DNA of 64,000 bases from Bacillus infantis NRRL B-14911 (GTDB taxonomy: Bacteria; Bacillota; Bacilli; Bacillales; Cytobacillaceae): assembly GCF_000473245.1 (NCBI RefSeq), contig NC_022524.1, positions 1,078,501-1,142,500 on the forward strand, given 5' to 3'. Positions 44,133-51,957 of the stretch are shown here, in pieces (within the stretch, counting starts at the first letter, position 1; each line of letters opens with the position of its first letter). Below the pieces are notes generated by a model. That model did no database searches. It was not told where the DNA came from and was given only the letters and a program-made list of their open reading frames with translations. A program made the position numbers and the translations under genes.

Positions 44133-45263
44133 ATGTTGGATGTCATCATTATTGGTTCTGGGCCTTATGGAATTTCACTTGCTGCCCATGCATTGGGAAA
44201 TGGTCTTTCTTATAAAATTTTTGGATATCCTATGGATTTTTGGAAAAATCAAATGCCGCAGGATATGTTTATCCGAACCCCGCATGATTTTGTGAGTTTT
44301 TCTGATCCTGAGGATAAGTGGACAGTACATCAATTTGCAGCGGAAACAGGGATACAGCTTGTGACTCCTCTTCCGCGTACGATTTTTACACAATATGCCA
44401 GCTGGTTTGCGGAGAAAGCAGGAATCATATTTACTCCTCAATTAATCACTCATGTTTCCTTTAAGGAAGGCATCTATGAAGTTGTTTCAGATTCAGGCGA
44501 AAAGCATTTTGCCAGAAATGTAGTTGTTGCAACGGGAGTTGAACATTATAAATACTTGCCGGAAATGGTTAAAAATTTTTCCCCGAAGCTGGTTTCCCAT
44601 ACTTCCGGATACACAGACTTCTCCGCTTTTAAGGATAAAAAGGTTATCGTGCTCGGAAGCGGACAGAGTGCATGGGAAGCAGCCGGTCTATTAAAGCGTG
44701 AGGGAGCAGAGGTGGAGCTGGTGTACAGAGCCGCATCACCTAATTATGCCGGAAGCAGAGAAGCTGAGATAGAACTGAGGGATCTGGGTAATGTATTCTT
44801 CCATCTCACTGATGATGAAAAGAAAGAAGAATGGGGCCAGTCGCCAGGGAGTATTGCCCATTTCTTAAAACCATATGTCGACGGAATCGTTCCCCAAAGG
44901 GCAAATGTACAAATTCAACAGATAAAAGAACAGGATGGCCAGTTGCTGTTAAAGTTGTCTGATGGGACAGAAAAGCTGGCGGACCATCTCCTGTCAGCTT
45001 CAGGGTTTCATATCGATTTAGACAAAGCCTATTTTATCAATGCCGAATTGCGTGAGCAAATTGACAGGGAACAAGGTTTTTCCCAGTTCCCAAGATTGAG
45101 TGAGTCATTTGAATCGAATATACCTGGACTTTATTTTGCAGGTCCCCTTTCATCCCATAGTCATGGTCCGACATTCAGATTTATATTAGGCCTTAGAAAA
45201 ACAGCTTGCTCCATCATTTCCGGCATCACGGAAACGAAGGAAAAAAAGATTGCATTGATATAG
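44133..45263 (+). CDS. FAD/NAD(P)-binding oxidoreductase (flavin monooxygenase-like)
   Basis: A 376-residue flavoprotein. FAD site LDVIIIGSGPYGISLAAHAL at the N-terminus, a second dinucleotide fold KVIVLGSGQSAWEAAGLLKREG (about 170-190) for NAD(P)H, and VVVATGVEHYKY between them. The layout matches the Pyr_redox_3/FMO-like group. It has few cysteines and no redox-active CxxC, so it is not a thioredoxin reductase. It is the first gene of a run with a MarR regulator (12 bases downstream), a second flavoprotein and an exporter. The substrate is unknown; context suggests thiol- or metalloid-linked chemistry. Confidence 0.85.
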   Translation: MLDVIIIGSGPYGISLAAHALGNGLSYKIFGYPMDFWKNQMPQDMFIRTPHDFVSFSDPEDKWTVHQFAAETGIQLVTPLPRTIFTQYASWFAEKAGIIFTPQLITHVSFKEGIYEVVSDSGEKHFARNVVVATGVEHYKYLPEMVKNFSPKLVSHTSGYTDFSAFKDKKVIVLGSGQSAWEAAGLLKREGAEVELVYRAASPNYAGSREAEIELRDLGNVFFHLTDDEKKEEWGQSPGSIAHFLKPYVDGIVPQRANVQIQQIKEQDGQLLLKLSDGTEKLADHLLSASGFHIDLDKAYFINAELREQIDREQGFSQFPRLSESFESNIPGLYFAGPLSSHSHGPTFRFILGLRKTACSIISGITETKEKKIALI

Positions 45264-45275
45264 GGAGGGACTAGC

Positions 45276-45728
45276 ATGAGAGAATCATTTCAATCCATTA
45301 CCAGAAGCTTTGGACTGCTGAACAAAGTGTGCTGTTCTGTAGATGGAATAGATGTATCCGCGATTCAAAGCCATATCCTTTATGAAATAAGCGTCAATCA
45401 TAATCCGTCCATGCAGTATGTCGCTGATCTTCTGGGTGTGGAAATTGCCACTTTTTCGAGGCAGATTCAGACATTAAGCAAAATGGGGCTGGTTGAAAAG
45501 CTTCCATCCAAAGAAGATAAAAGGGCGAGCATCCTTTCATTGACAGACTCAGGAAAGAAGGTTGCAGATGGCATTGATGAGCAGGTGAATACCTATCTGG
45601 AAGATGTCTTTGCCCGTATGAATGATTTTGAGCGGGATATTGTCCAGCGATCCGTCCGCCTTCTGGCGAATGTCATGACAGAATCCCCGGTATGCTGCGG
45701 AGACAGGAAAGACAATAAAGGCTGTTAA
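45276..45728 (+). CDS. MarR-family regulator with vicinal cysteine pairs
   Basis: A 150-residue winged-helix regulator: MQYVADLLGVEIATFSRQIQTL (recognition helix) and the wing KLPSKEDKRASILSLTDSGKK. Notable are Cys19-Cys20 in the N-terminal dimer helix (NKVCCSVDG), another Cys-Cys pair near residue 139 (SPVCCGDRK) and a C-terminal Cys150. Such vicinal thiols suit As(III)/Sb(III) or thiol-oxidant sensing. Its place inside the operon suggests autoregulation. ATG 45276 follows AGGGAGGG. MarR proteins of the OhrR/QsrR type usually use single cysteines, so this is a distinct arrangement. Confidence 0.88.
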   Translation: MRESFQSITRSFGLLNKVCCSVDGIDVSAIQSHILYEISVNHNPSMQYVADLLGVEIATFSRQIQTLSKMGLVEKLPSKEDKRASILSLTDSGKKVADGIDEQVNTYLEDVFARMNDFERDIVQRSVRLLANVMTESPVCCGDRKDNKGC

Positions 45729-45755
45729 AAATTTTGCTTAAATAGAGGAGGACAT

Positions 45756-47120
45756 ATGATGAAGAGGGTTAATGAGGGGCAATTGCCTGTTGCGATTATT
45801 GGAGGAGGTCCGGTCGGTCTTGCAGCAGCAGCCCATTTAGTGAAAAAAGAAGAGCCATTTATATTATTTGAATCCGGTGATGGTGCGGGTTCCAGCATAA
45901 AGGAATGGAGCCATGTCAGAATGTTCTCCCCCTGGCAGTACAATGTGGATGCAGCAGCGAAGGAATTGCTGGAGGCATCAGGATGGGAAGCTCCGGATGA
46001 TCAAGAGCTGCCTGCAGGCAAGGAGCTTATCGAGCGGTATCTGCTTCCTTTAAGCAGCCTTCCGGCCATAAAGAAAAACATTTTATTACAAGCAAAAGTC
46101 ACCGGTATCGCAAGAAAAGCACACGATAAACTCAAAACGGGAAAGAGGGACAGCGCTCCATTTCAAATCTATGTGGATGTTGAAGATTCCACAGAATTAT
46201 TCGAAGCGAGAGCCGTAATTGACTGCTCAGGTACATGGACTAATCCCAATCCTATATTATCGAATGGAATCTGGACGAAGTCAGAAAGAACGCTGAGAGA
46301 CCGCATTCATTATGGTATCCCTGATATTCAAAAGCAGGGAAGCAAATATAAAAATAAAACCATTGCAGTGGTGGGCAGCGGCCATTCTGCCATTAACGGC
46401 CTCCTTGAACTGGCGAGGCTTAAAGAAGAATATCCTGATACAGCTATTCACTGGATACTTCGAAAAAAGCATATATCTGAAGTGTATGGCGGGCAGGAAA
46501 ACGATGGGCTGCCTGCCCGCGGAGAACTCGGTATCAGAATTCAGCAGCTTGTGGAGTCCGGGGCTGTGGAGGTTTTAACTCCGTTTCATATCAGCAAGGT
46601 CCAATCAGTCAACGGTAAACTAGCCTTAATCGGAGAACTGAATGGAGAAGAGATGTCCATTGGGGATATTGATGAAATTGTGGCAGGCACGGGGTTCCGG
46701 CCGGATACAGCATTCCTGCATGAAGTGAGGCTGCAGCTGGATGCTGCAGTAGAAAGTGCCGGGGAACTTGCACCGCTGATAGATCCGAATATCCATAGCT
46801 GCGGGACCGTCCGGCCGCATGGGGAAAAGGAACTGCGCCAGCCTGAGAAGGACTTCTATATTGCAGGCATGAAGAGCTATGGCAGGGCCCCGACTTTCCT
46901 GCTTGCGACAGGCTATGAACAGGTCCGTTCCATAGTAGCGTATCTAACCGGCGATAAAGAAGGCGCAAAAGAAGTGCAGCTTGAGCTGCCCGAGACAGGG
47001 GTATGCAGCACGAATATCCAATCAAGCTGCTGTGTGTCTGACACCATGGCTGCGAGCGCCGGCCAGGAATCTTGCTGCGGACCTGCCGTTGTCGCTTCGC
47101 TGGAATTAAAAAATTTATAA
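45756..47120 (+). CDS. FMO-like flavoprotein with cysteine-rich C-terminal tail
   Basis: A 454-residue flavoprotein: FAD fold PVAIIGGGPVGLAAAAHLVK, NADPH fold NKTIAVVGSGHSAINGLLELA (about 195-215) and a final FAD segment DFYIAGMKSYGRAPTFLLATGYEQ. The last 40 residues hold cysteine pairs: GVCSTNIQSSCCVSD and QESCCGPAVV. That tail is typical of metal- or arsenic-associated redox proteins and may bind a soft metal(loid) or hand over electrons. ATG 45756 and 45759 are adjacent; GAGGAGG favours the latter by spacing. It follows the MarR gene by 27 bases. The enzymatic reaction is not known. Confidence 0.88.
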   Translation: MMKRVNEGQLPVAIIGGGPVGLAAAAHLVKKEEPFILFESGDGAGSSIKEWSHVRMFSPWQYNVDAAAKELLEASGWEAPDDQELPAGKELIERYLLPLSSLPAIKKNILLQAKVTGIARKAHDKLKTGKRDSAPFQIYVDVEDSTELFEARAVIDCSGTWTNPNPILSNGIWTKSERTLRDRIHYGIPDIQKQGSKYKNKTIAVVGSGHSAINGLLELARLKEEYPDTAIHWILRKKHISEVYGGQENDGLPARGELGIRIQQLVESGAVEVLTPFHISKVQSVNGKLALIGELNGEEMSIGDIDEIVAGTGFRPDTAFLHEVRLQLDAAVESAGELAPLIDPNIHSCGTVRPHGEKELRQPEKDFYIAGMKSYGRAPTFLLATGYEQVRSIVAYLTGDKEGAKEVQLELPETGVCSTNIQSSCCVSDTMAASAGQESCCGPAVVASLELKNL

Positions 47121-47128
47121 GTCAGCAC

Positions 47129-47159
47129 AAAGGACCAGCCAAACATGACTGGTCCTTTT
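47129..47159 (+). terminator. Terminator or attenuator between the flavoprotein and MFS genes
   Basis: AAAGGACCAG (47129-47138) pairs with CTGGTCCTTTT (47149-47159), with only a short U run, directly before the MFS ribosome binding site. Partial read-through is likely. Confidence 0.65.
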
Positions 47160-47175
47160 GAAAGGGGAGGGCAGA

Positions 47176-48393
47176 ATGCAGACTGACAGGCAGACTATAA
47201 TAGGCATGGCCCTTTTGACCGCAATCTGTATGGCTGGTGATTCTATGCTTTATATTGTTTTGCCGGTCCATTGGAAAGAAGCGGGGCTTTCATCTTTGAT
47301 CCAGGTCGGCGTATTACTTTCTGTTAACCGCTTTGTGAGACTGCCGCTGAATCCGCTCATTGGTTTTTTCTTTAAAAAGGTCACATTTCGAAATGCGATG
47401 TACATAGCTGTTATTTTTAGCGGCATCACGACCTTAGGATATGGTGTGGTGAAAGATTTTGAATTGTGGATTCTTCTTCGGTCAATCTGGGGGTTCTGCT
47501 GGTCCATATTTAAGATTGGAGCTTATTTATTGATATTACAGCTTGCAGCGGACAGCAATCGGGGCCAGCTCATGGGGTTGTATAACGGGCTGTACAGGCT
47601 CGGAAGCCTGTTCGGCATGCTTCTAGGGGGTCTGTTTGCTGATTTGTTCGGGATGTCAGCCATCAGTATGATATTAGGGTTTTCTGTTTTCATCATTCTT
47701 CCTTTCCTGCATCTATTTCTTCCTGAGGCTCTGCATACAAATACGCCAAAACAAACAGGACCAACCATATATGAAAATGTGAAGCTGCTTAAGGAACCAG
47801 AATTAATCAGGATTTTTCTGACAGCCTTCCTGGTGATGATGCTTCTTGATGGGATGCTGACAGCAAGCTTAAGCCATTTGATTGAAATTCAATACTCAGA
47901 TCAAGTCAATATCCATGGGCTGGCCATAGGGGCAGCTGCTTTAGCTGGCATTATGCAGGCAATCAGATGGGGAATTGCTCCTTTCGTCGTGTCAAAAGTA
48001 GGATCTGCATTGGACAGAACAGATGAAAAACACAAGATACTGCTGTCATTTTTAGGTGTGGCTGCGATTCTTCTGGCGGTGATTCCCCTGCATCTGCCGA
48101 TTGCAGTATGGCTGCCTTTTTTACTTTTGCATCTGCTGACCTCTTCAAGTCTTATTACCGTGATGGATACACTTATGTCTCAATATTGTTCTAAGTCTTC
48201 AGGGAAAGTCTTTTTTATGACATCTTATACAATCGTAATTGATCTGGGAGCAGCTGTAGGGCCAATCTCTGGATATTCGTTAGAAAAAGCAATAGGAATG
48301 GCAAATGTTTTTTGGCTGGCTTCAGGCATCATGCTGCTAATCATCTTTATGTGGAAATTTTTTAAACCCACAGAATTATCCTATGCCAATTGA
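47176..48393 (+). CDS. MFS exporter of the cysteine-rich redox cluster
   Basis: A 405-residue major facilitator with about 12 membrane helices: ALLTAICMAGDSMLYIVLP first helix, the loop GFFFKKVTFRNAMY in place of a classical A motif, and MGLYNGLYRLGSLFGMLLGG in the middle. ATG 47176 is preferred, with GGGGAGGG 5 bases upstream. It lies 55 bases after the flavoprotein gene, separated by a hairpin. By position it could export the product of that enzyme; arsenic- or antimony-related MFS pumps exist in similar clusters, but nothing in the sequence fixes the substrate. Confidence 0.85.
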   Translation: MQTDRQTIIGMALLTAICMAGDSMLYIVLPVHWKEAGLSSLIQVGVLLSVNRFVRLPLNPLIGFFFKKVTFRNAMYIAVIFSGITTLGYGVVKDFELWILLRSIWGFCWSIFKIGAYLLILQLAADSNRGQLMGLYNGLYRLGSLFGMLLGGLFADLFGMSAISMILGFSVFIILPFLHLFLPEALHTNTPKQTGPTIYENVKLLKEPELIRIFLTAFLVMMLLDGMLTASLSHLIEIQYSDQVNIHGLAIGAAALAGIMQAIRWGIAPFVVSKVGSALDRTDEKHKILLSFLGVAAILLAVIPLHLPIAVWLPFLLLHLLTSSSLITVMDTLMSQYCSKSSGKVFFMTSYTIVIDLGAAVGPISGYSLEKAIGMANVFWLASGIMLLIIFMWKFFKPTELSYAN

Positions 48394-48546
48394 GGCAGGT
48401 TAACGAAAGGTAGGTAAGCATGTGCGTGATGAGATAGGAGATCGCATCAAGCGGTTCAGCGAAACTGGCGTTTGAGTCAAGCGCAGGTCTTGGTTTAAGT
48501 AAGAAATGTGAAAATGAAGGCAGCTCCTGTTAAAATTCAAAAATAG

Positions 48547-48581
48547 AAAGCACACATCTGCAGTTTCAGATGTGTGCTTTT
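48547..48581 (-). terminator. Rho-independent terminator after the PCYCGC lipoprotein gene
   Basis: AAAGCACACATCTG-cagttt-CAGATGTGTGCTTT. On the minus strand it follows the TAA stop at 48602-48600 and so matches the extended (UGA-read-through) end of the gene, not the UGA at 48743-48741. Confidence 0.85.
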
Positions 48582-48599
48582 CCTTTGCCGCCAAAGCTT

Positions 48600-49091
48600 T
48601 TACACTTCAGGCATTGGGGTAGGAGTTGATTCAATCCCTGTCCCTTTATATTTCTCATCGATCATTGTACGGATATCCTTAAGAGGTGTCCCTTTATTAA
48701 ACTCTGATTTAGCCTCACGGGCTATGTCTACACAGACCCCTCAGCCAAAGCCCATTGTATCAAGGGAAACGGTGCTGCCGCTGACACTGTCAACAAAGCA
48801 ATTGGTATTGCTTTCGTGGCCATCTTCCTCGTAGCAGCCGCAATAGCATGGCATATAATTAAGTACCTCGGGATGCTCGACTGCAAACTGATAAGCTTCC
48901 AGTATTTCCGGGCTGTCTGTGTAAGTGGTCACGGCCGCCCAATCATTGCTTCCCAGGGTATAAGTTAATTCTGGAGCACCCTGATCCTTATGTTCATCTG
49001 AATGGCCTGCATGTGAGGAATCCTCCTCTGCAGAAGAACATCCTGCCGCAAGCGTAATAGCAGCAAGAATCGGAAAAATAGATCTCTTCAT
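48600..49091 (-). CDS. PCYCGC-motif lipoprotein, predicted selenoprotein (in-frame UGA as Sec117)
   Basis: Lipoprotein of 163 residues if UGA is read through. ATG 49091 follows GGGAGG; signal peptide with lipobox LAAGC; a His-rich stretch (HAGHSDEHKD); the family motif YMPCYCGCYEEDGHESN; then MGFG-UGA-GVCVDIAREAKSEF and a Pro-rich end (STPTPMPEV). Relatives of this family carry Cys at that place (CGVC), so the UGA gives UxxC. The frame after the UGA keeps family-like sequence for 46 residues up to TAA at 48602-48600, followed by a terminator. Stopping at UGA would remove the second metal/thiol motif. A SECIS-like hairpin follows the UGA. Function: likely extracellular metal or thiol handling. 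Confidence 0.85.
48710..48724 (-). promoter_or_regulatory. SECIS-like hairpin of the PCYCGC gene
   Basis: On the minus strand UAGCC-CGUGA-GGCUA, a 5-bp stem with a 5-nt loop whose second base is G. The loop starts 21 nt after the UGA, inside the 16-37 nt range known for bacterial SECIS elements. Confidence 0.65.
48741..48743 (-). other. Putative selenocysteine codon (UGA) in the PCYCGC lipoprotein gene
   Basis: TGA (TCA on the + strand) replaces the first cysteine of the conserved CxxC; Cys120 is the second. Confidence 0.75.
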
Positions 49092-49239
49092 CGAACCTCC
49101 CTCTCTCTTTAAATCTTCTTTTACTATGCTAGCATACAAAAAAACCTCTCAATGAAACAATCCTTATTGAACAAATGTCAGAAAGGATTTTTGCTTTTTC
49201 AAAAAATAGACACATACTTCACAGAAATTTTCCCGGAAC

Positions 49240-49305
49240 ATTCAAACAATTATTTGACCGTTTGCCAATAATTGCATAAACTAATAATCAAATACATGTT
49301 TGAAT
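49240..49305 (+). promoter_or_regulatory. cad promoter with two CadC-type operators
   Basis: Two inverted repeats, ATTCAAACAATTATTTGAC (49240-49258) and ATCAAATACATGTTTGAAT (49287-49305), match the TCAAATA-TATTTGA pattern of CadC operators. Between them are -35 TTGACC (49254-49259), a 17-base spacer and -10 TAAACT (49277-49282). The region is shared with the divergent PCYCGC gene. Confidence 0.75.
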
Positions 49306-49319
49306 GTTGAGGTGAAGCT

Positions 49320-49685
49320 ATGAAGCAGAATGACATTTGTGAAGTAAAATGTGTGGATGAAGTAAAAGTTAAACGTATAAAGAAAAGCATTGAAAAAGAA
49401 AATACACAGGCAGTTGCGCAAATATTCAAAGCGCTGTCCGATGATACCAGGGTCAAGATTGCTCTTTCCCTTTGCCATGAACAGGAGCTGTGCGTATGTG
49501 ATGTGGCCAATATTGTCGGCAGTACGACTGCTACAGCCTCCCACCACTTGCGCCTGCTGCGCAATCTTGGTTTGGCAAAATACCGCAAAGAAGGCAAGCT
49601 CGTTTATTATTCCCTGGATGATGAGCATGTGAAGCAGCTGATACGGATTGCCTTCGAACATCAAAAGGAGGTGGCCGGCCAATGA
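49320..49685 (+). CDS. cadC: CadC, ArsR/SmtB-family metal-sensing repressor
   Basis: A 121-residue winged-helix repressor. It has the CadC metal site: Cys7 and Cys11 in the N-terminal extension (NDICEVKCVDE) and Cys58-x-Cys60 in ELCVCDVANIVG on the recognition helix region; DEHVKQLIRIAFEH supplies the C-terminal zinc-type ligands. Binding of Cd(II), Pb(II) or Zn(II) would release it from the operators found upstream. ATG 49320 follows gaggtg. Its stop overlaps the cadA start by four bases (ATGA), so both are translated together. Confidence 0.94.
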   Translation: MKQNDICEVKCVDEVKVKRIKKSIEKENTQAVAQIFKALSDDTRVKIALSLCHEQELCVCDVANIVGSTTATASHHLRLLRNLGLAKYRKEGKLVYYSLDDEHVKQLIRIAFEHQKEVAGQ

Positions 49686-51817
49686 GTGAGTCTTTGGGGA
49701 AATCTATTGATAAAACGGTCTATAGAGTGCAGGGCTTTTCCTGAGCAGGCTGTGCAGCTAAGTTCGAAAAGAACGTAAAACACCTGGATGGTGTTTCTAA
49801 TGCAAATGTAAACTTTGGCGCTTCAAAACTGACTGTATACGGAGACGCCACGATTAAGGAACTGGAAAAGGCCGGTGCCTTTGAAAACCTGCGGATCATC
49901 CCTGAGAATCAGCGGTTTGAAGAAAAGAAAGAGCCTTTTTGGCAAAAGCATTCTTATGTTATAGCTTCCTTCGTCCTGCTGATTATCGGCTGGGCAGCTG
50001 GACACATGAACGGCGAGGAAAGTTTGTTCTCTGCCCTGGCGTACGCAGCTTCAATAGCAATCGGCGGCTGCCGTCTTTTTATTACAGGCTTAAAAAACCT
50101 TTTCCGCCTCCAGTTTGATATGAGGACGCTGATGACCATAGCGGTCATTGGTGCAGCATTTATAGGTGAATGGGGGGAAGGGGCCACTGTTGTCATATTA
50201 TTTGCCATCAGTGAGGCCCTGGAAACCTATTCAATGGATAAAGCACGCCAGTCGATCCGGACGCTGATGGATATATCCCCTAGGGAAGCGCTGATCCGCA
50301 GGGGAAATCAGGAACTGATGGTTGAGGTGGAGGATATCCAGCTTGGCGATATCATGATAGTAAAGCCAGGCCAGAAAATTGCGATGGATGGAACAGTGGA
50401 TAAAGGCTTATCTTCTGTTAATCAAGCTGCCATTACGGGTGAATCTGTCCCTGTGTCAAAAACAAAGGGAGATGAAGTATTCGCTGGGACGATAAATGAA
50501 GAAGGTGTCCTTGAAATTAAGGTGACCAAGCGCGTAGAAGATACAACAATTGCCAAAATCATTCATCTTGTTGAAGAAGCCCAGGCCGAAAGAGCCCCTT
50601 CACAGGCATTTGTCGACAGATTTGCCAAGTACTACACACCAATTATTATAGTGGTGGCATTCGGTGCGGCAGTTGTTCCGCCTCTATTTTTTGGTGCTGA
50701 TTGGAGCGAATGGATCTACCAGGGGTTGGCAGTGCTGGTGGTTGGCTGTCCGTGTGCCCTGGTCATTTCAACTCCGGTTGCCATTGTGACGGCGATTGGC
50801 AATGCTGCTAAAAATGGAGTACTGATCAAAGGCGGAATCCATCTGGAGGAGATGGGGGGCATAAAAGCCCTGGCATTCGATAAAACAGGGACCCTCACAA
50901 AAGGGAGTCCCGCTGTTACAGATTTTATCCCTTCTCCAGGGACTGACTCCAAACAGCTGCTTTCTGCTGTGGCTGCCCTTGAGAACGGCTCCCGGCATCC
51001 ATTGGCATCAGCCATCATGAAAAAAGCGGAGCAGGAAGGGCTGGACTATCAAAACATTGAAGTGGAGGACTTTGCCTCCATCACGGGAAAAGGAATTAAA
51101 GGCAAGATAGGTGGTGAAACCTGCTATGTCGGCAGTCCAAATCTTTTTGATGAAGTACTGCAGAATGGAATTCCTGAAGAATTAAGAACGGTGATACTGG
51201 ACCTGCAAAACCAGGGCAAGACAGTGATGGCAGCAGGAACTCCTGCTGGAATAATGGGAGTGATTGCTGTTGCAGATGTGCTGAGGGAAAATAGCAGGGA
51301 TGTCATTCAAAAGCTTCATGCATTAGGAATTGAGAAAACTATTATGCTGACAGGTGATAATCTTGGAACGGCAAAAGCCATTGGAGTCCAAGCGGGGGTA
51401 ACCGACATCAAAGCCGAATTGCTGCCTGCAGACAAACTTTCCTATATCAAAGACTTGCGGGAGAAATATAAACGTGCCGGCATGGTGGGAGACGGTGTGA
51501 ATGATGCACCTGCACTGGCTGCTTCAACAGTTGGGATTGCCATGGGAGGCGCTGGTACGGATACAGCTCTTGAAACGGCTGATATTGCACTGATGGCTGA
51601 TGACCTCGGGAAGCTGCCTTTTACGGTTAAGCTGAGCAAAAAAGCAATGACGATCATCAAGCAGAACATTACATTCTCGCTGGGCATTAAGCTTGTGGCC
51701 CTGCTGCTCGTCATTCCCGGCTGGCTTACTTTATGGATTGCCATCTTTGCTGATATGGGCGCAACATTGATTGTCACGCTGAATGGGCTGCGGCTTTTAA
51801 GAATAAGGGACAAATAG
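49682..51817 (+). CDS. cadA: CadA P1B-type ATPase for Cd/Zn/Pb, predicted selenoprotein (UGA as Sec21)
   Basis: 711 residues when the UGA at 49742-49744 is read through. ATG 49682 overlaps the cadC stop. The N-terminal HMA domain reads [29 protein letters not shown], so selenocysteine replaces the first Cys of the metal-binding CxxC. The rest is intact: TGES near 251, transmembrane CPC (Cys356, Cys358), phosphorylated Asp400 in DKTGT, SRHP near 437, GDGVND at 603-608. The remaining 690 codons are open, and the total length equals that of normal CadA. Starting at the internal ATG 50006 would delete the HMA domain and the first helix and has no ribosome binding site. It exports Cd2+/Zn2+/Pb2+ under CadC control. 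Confidence 0.92.
49742..49744 (+). other. Putative selenocysteine codon (UGA) in cadA
   Basis: TGA is codon 21, at the first cysteine position of the HMA motif GFxCxxC; Cys24 is retained. Confidence 0.8.
49762..49774 (+). promoter_or_regulatory. SECIS-like hairpin of cadA
   Basis: GUUC-GAAAA-GAAC: a 4-bp stem and a 5-nt loop beginning with G. The loop starts 21 nt after the UGA, the same distance as in the PCYCGC gene. The stem is short, so pairing alone is weak evidence. Confidence 0.55.
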
Positions 51818-51823
51818 ATCTGC

Positions 51824-51861
51824 AGGAAGCTTCCCAAGTCATGAGGGAAGCTTCCTTTTTT
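51824..51861 (+). terminator. Rho-independent terminator after cadA
   Basis: AGGAAGCTTCCC pairs with GGGAAGCTTCCT, followed by T5. Confidence 0.92.
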
Positions 51862-51957
51862 ACAGGGAAGTGTCAAGTGGCCAGTTGCAGGTGCCTGTTA
51901 TAAATAAGGATGAAAAGGGTACGGAACAATAGAAACTGTTATTGGAGGTTGATCATA

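Noticed and set aside
48434-48500. Remnant of an XRE-type helix-turn-helix gene (IGDRIKRFSETG, then LSQAQVL in another frame)
   Set aside because: The similarity covers only about 20 residues and needs a frameshift; too little to call a pseudogene.
49682-49744. cadA as a simple nonsense pseudogene
   Set aside because: The UGA falls precisely on the first metal-site Cys, the remaining 690 codons are open, and the neighbouring PCYCGC gene shows the same replacement. A pseudogene remains possible if Sec machinery is absent.
50006-51817. Shorter cadA beginning at internal ATG 50006
   Set aside because: It would lose the HMA domain and first membrane helix and has no ribosome binding site, while the upstream frame from 49682 has intact CadA sequence apart from the UGA.
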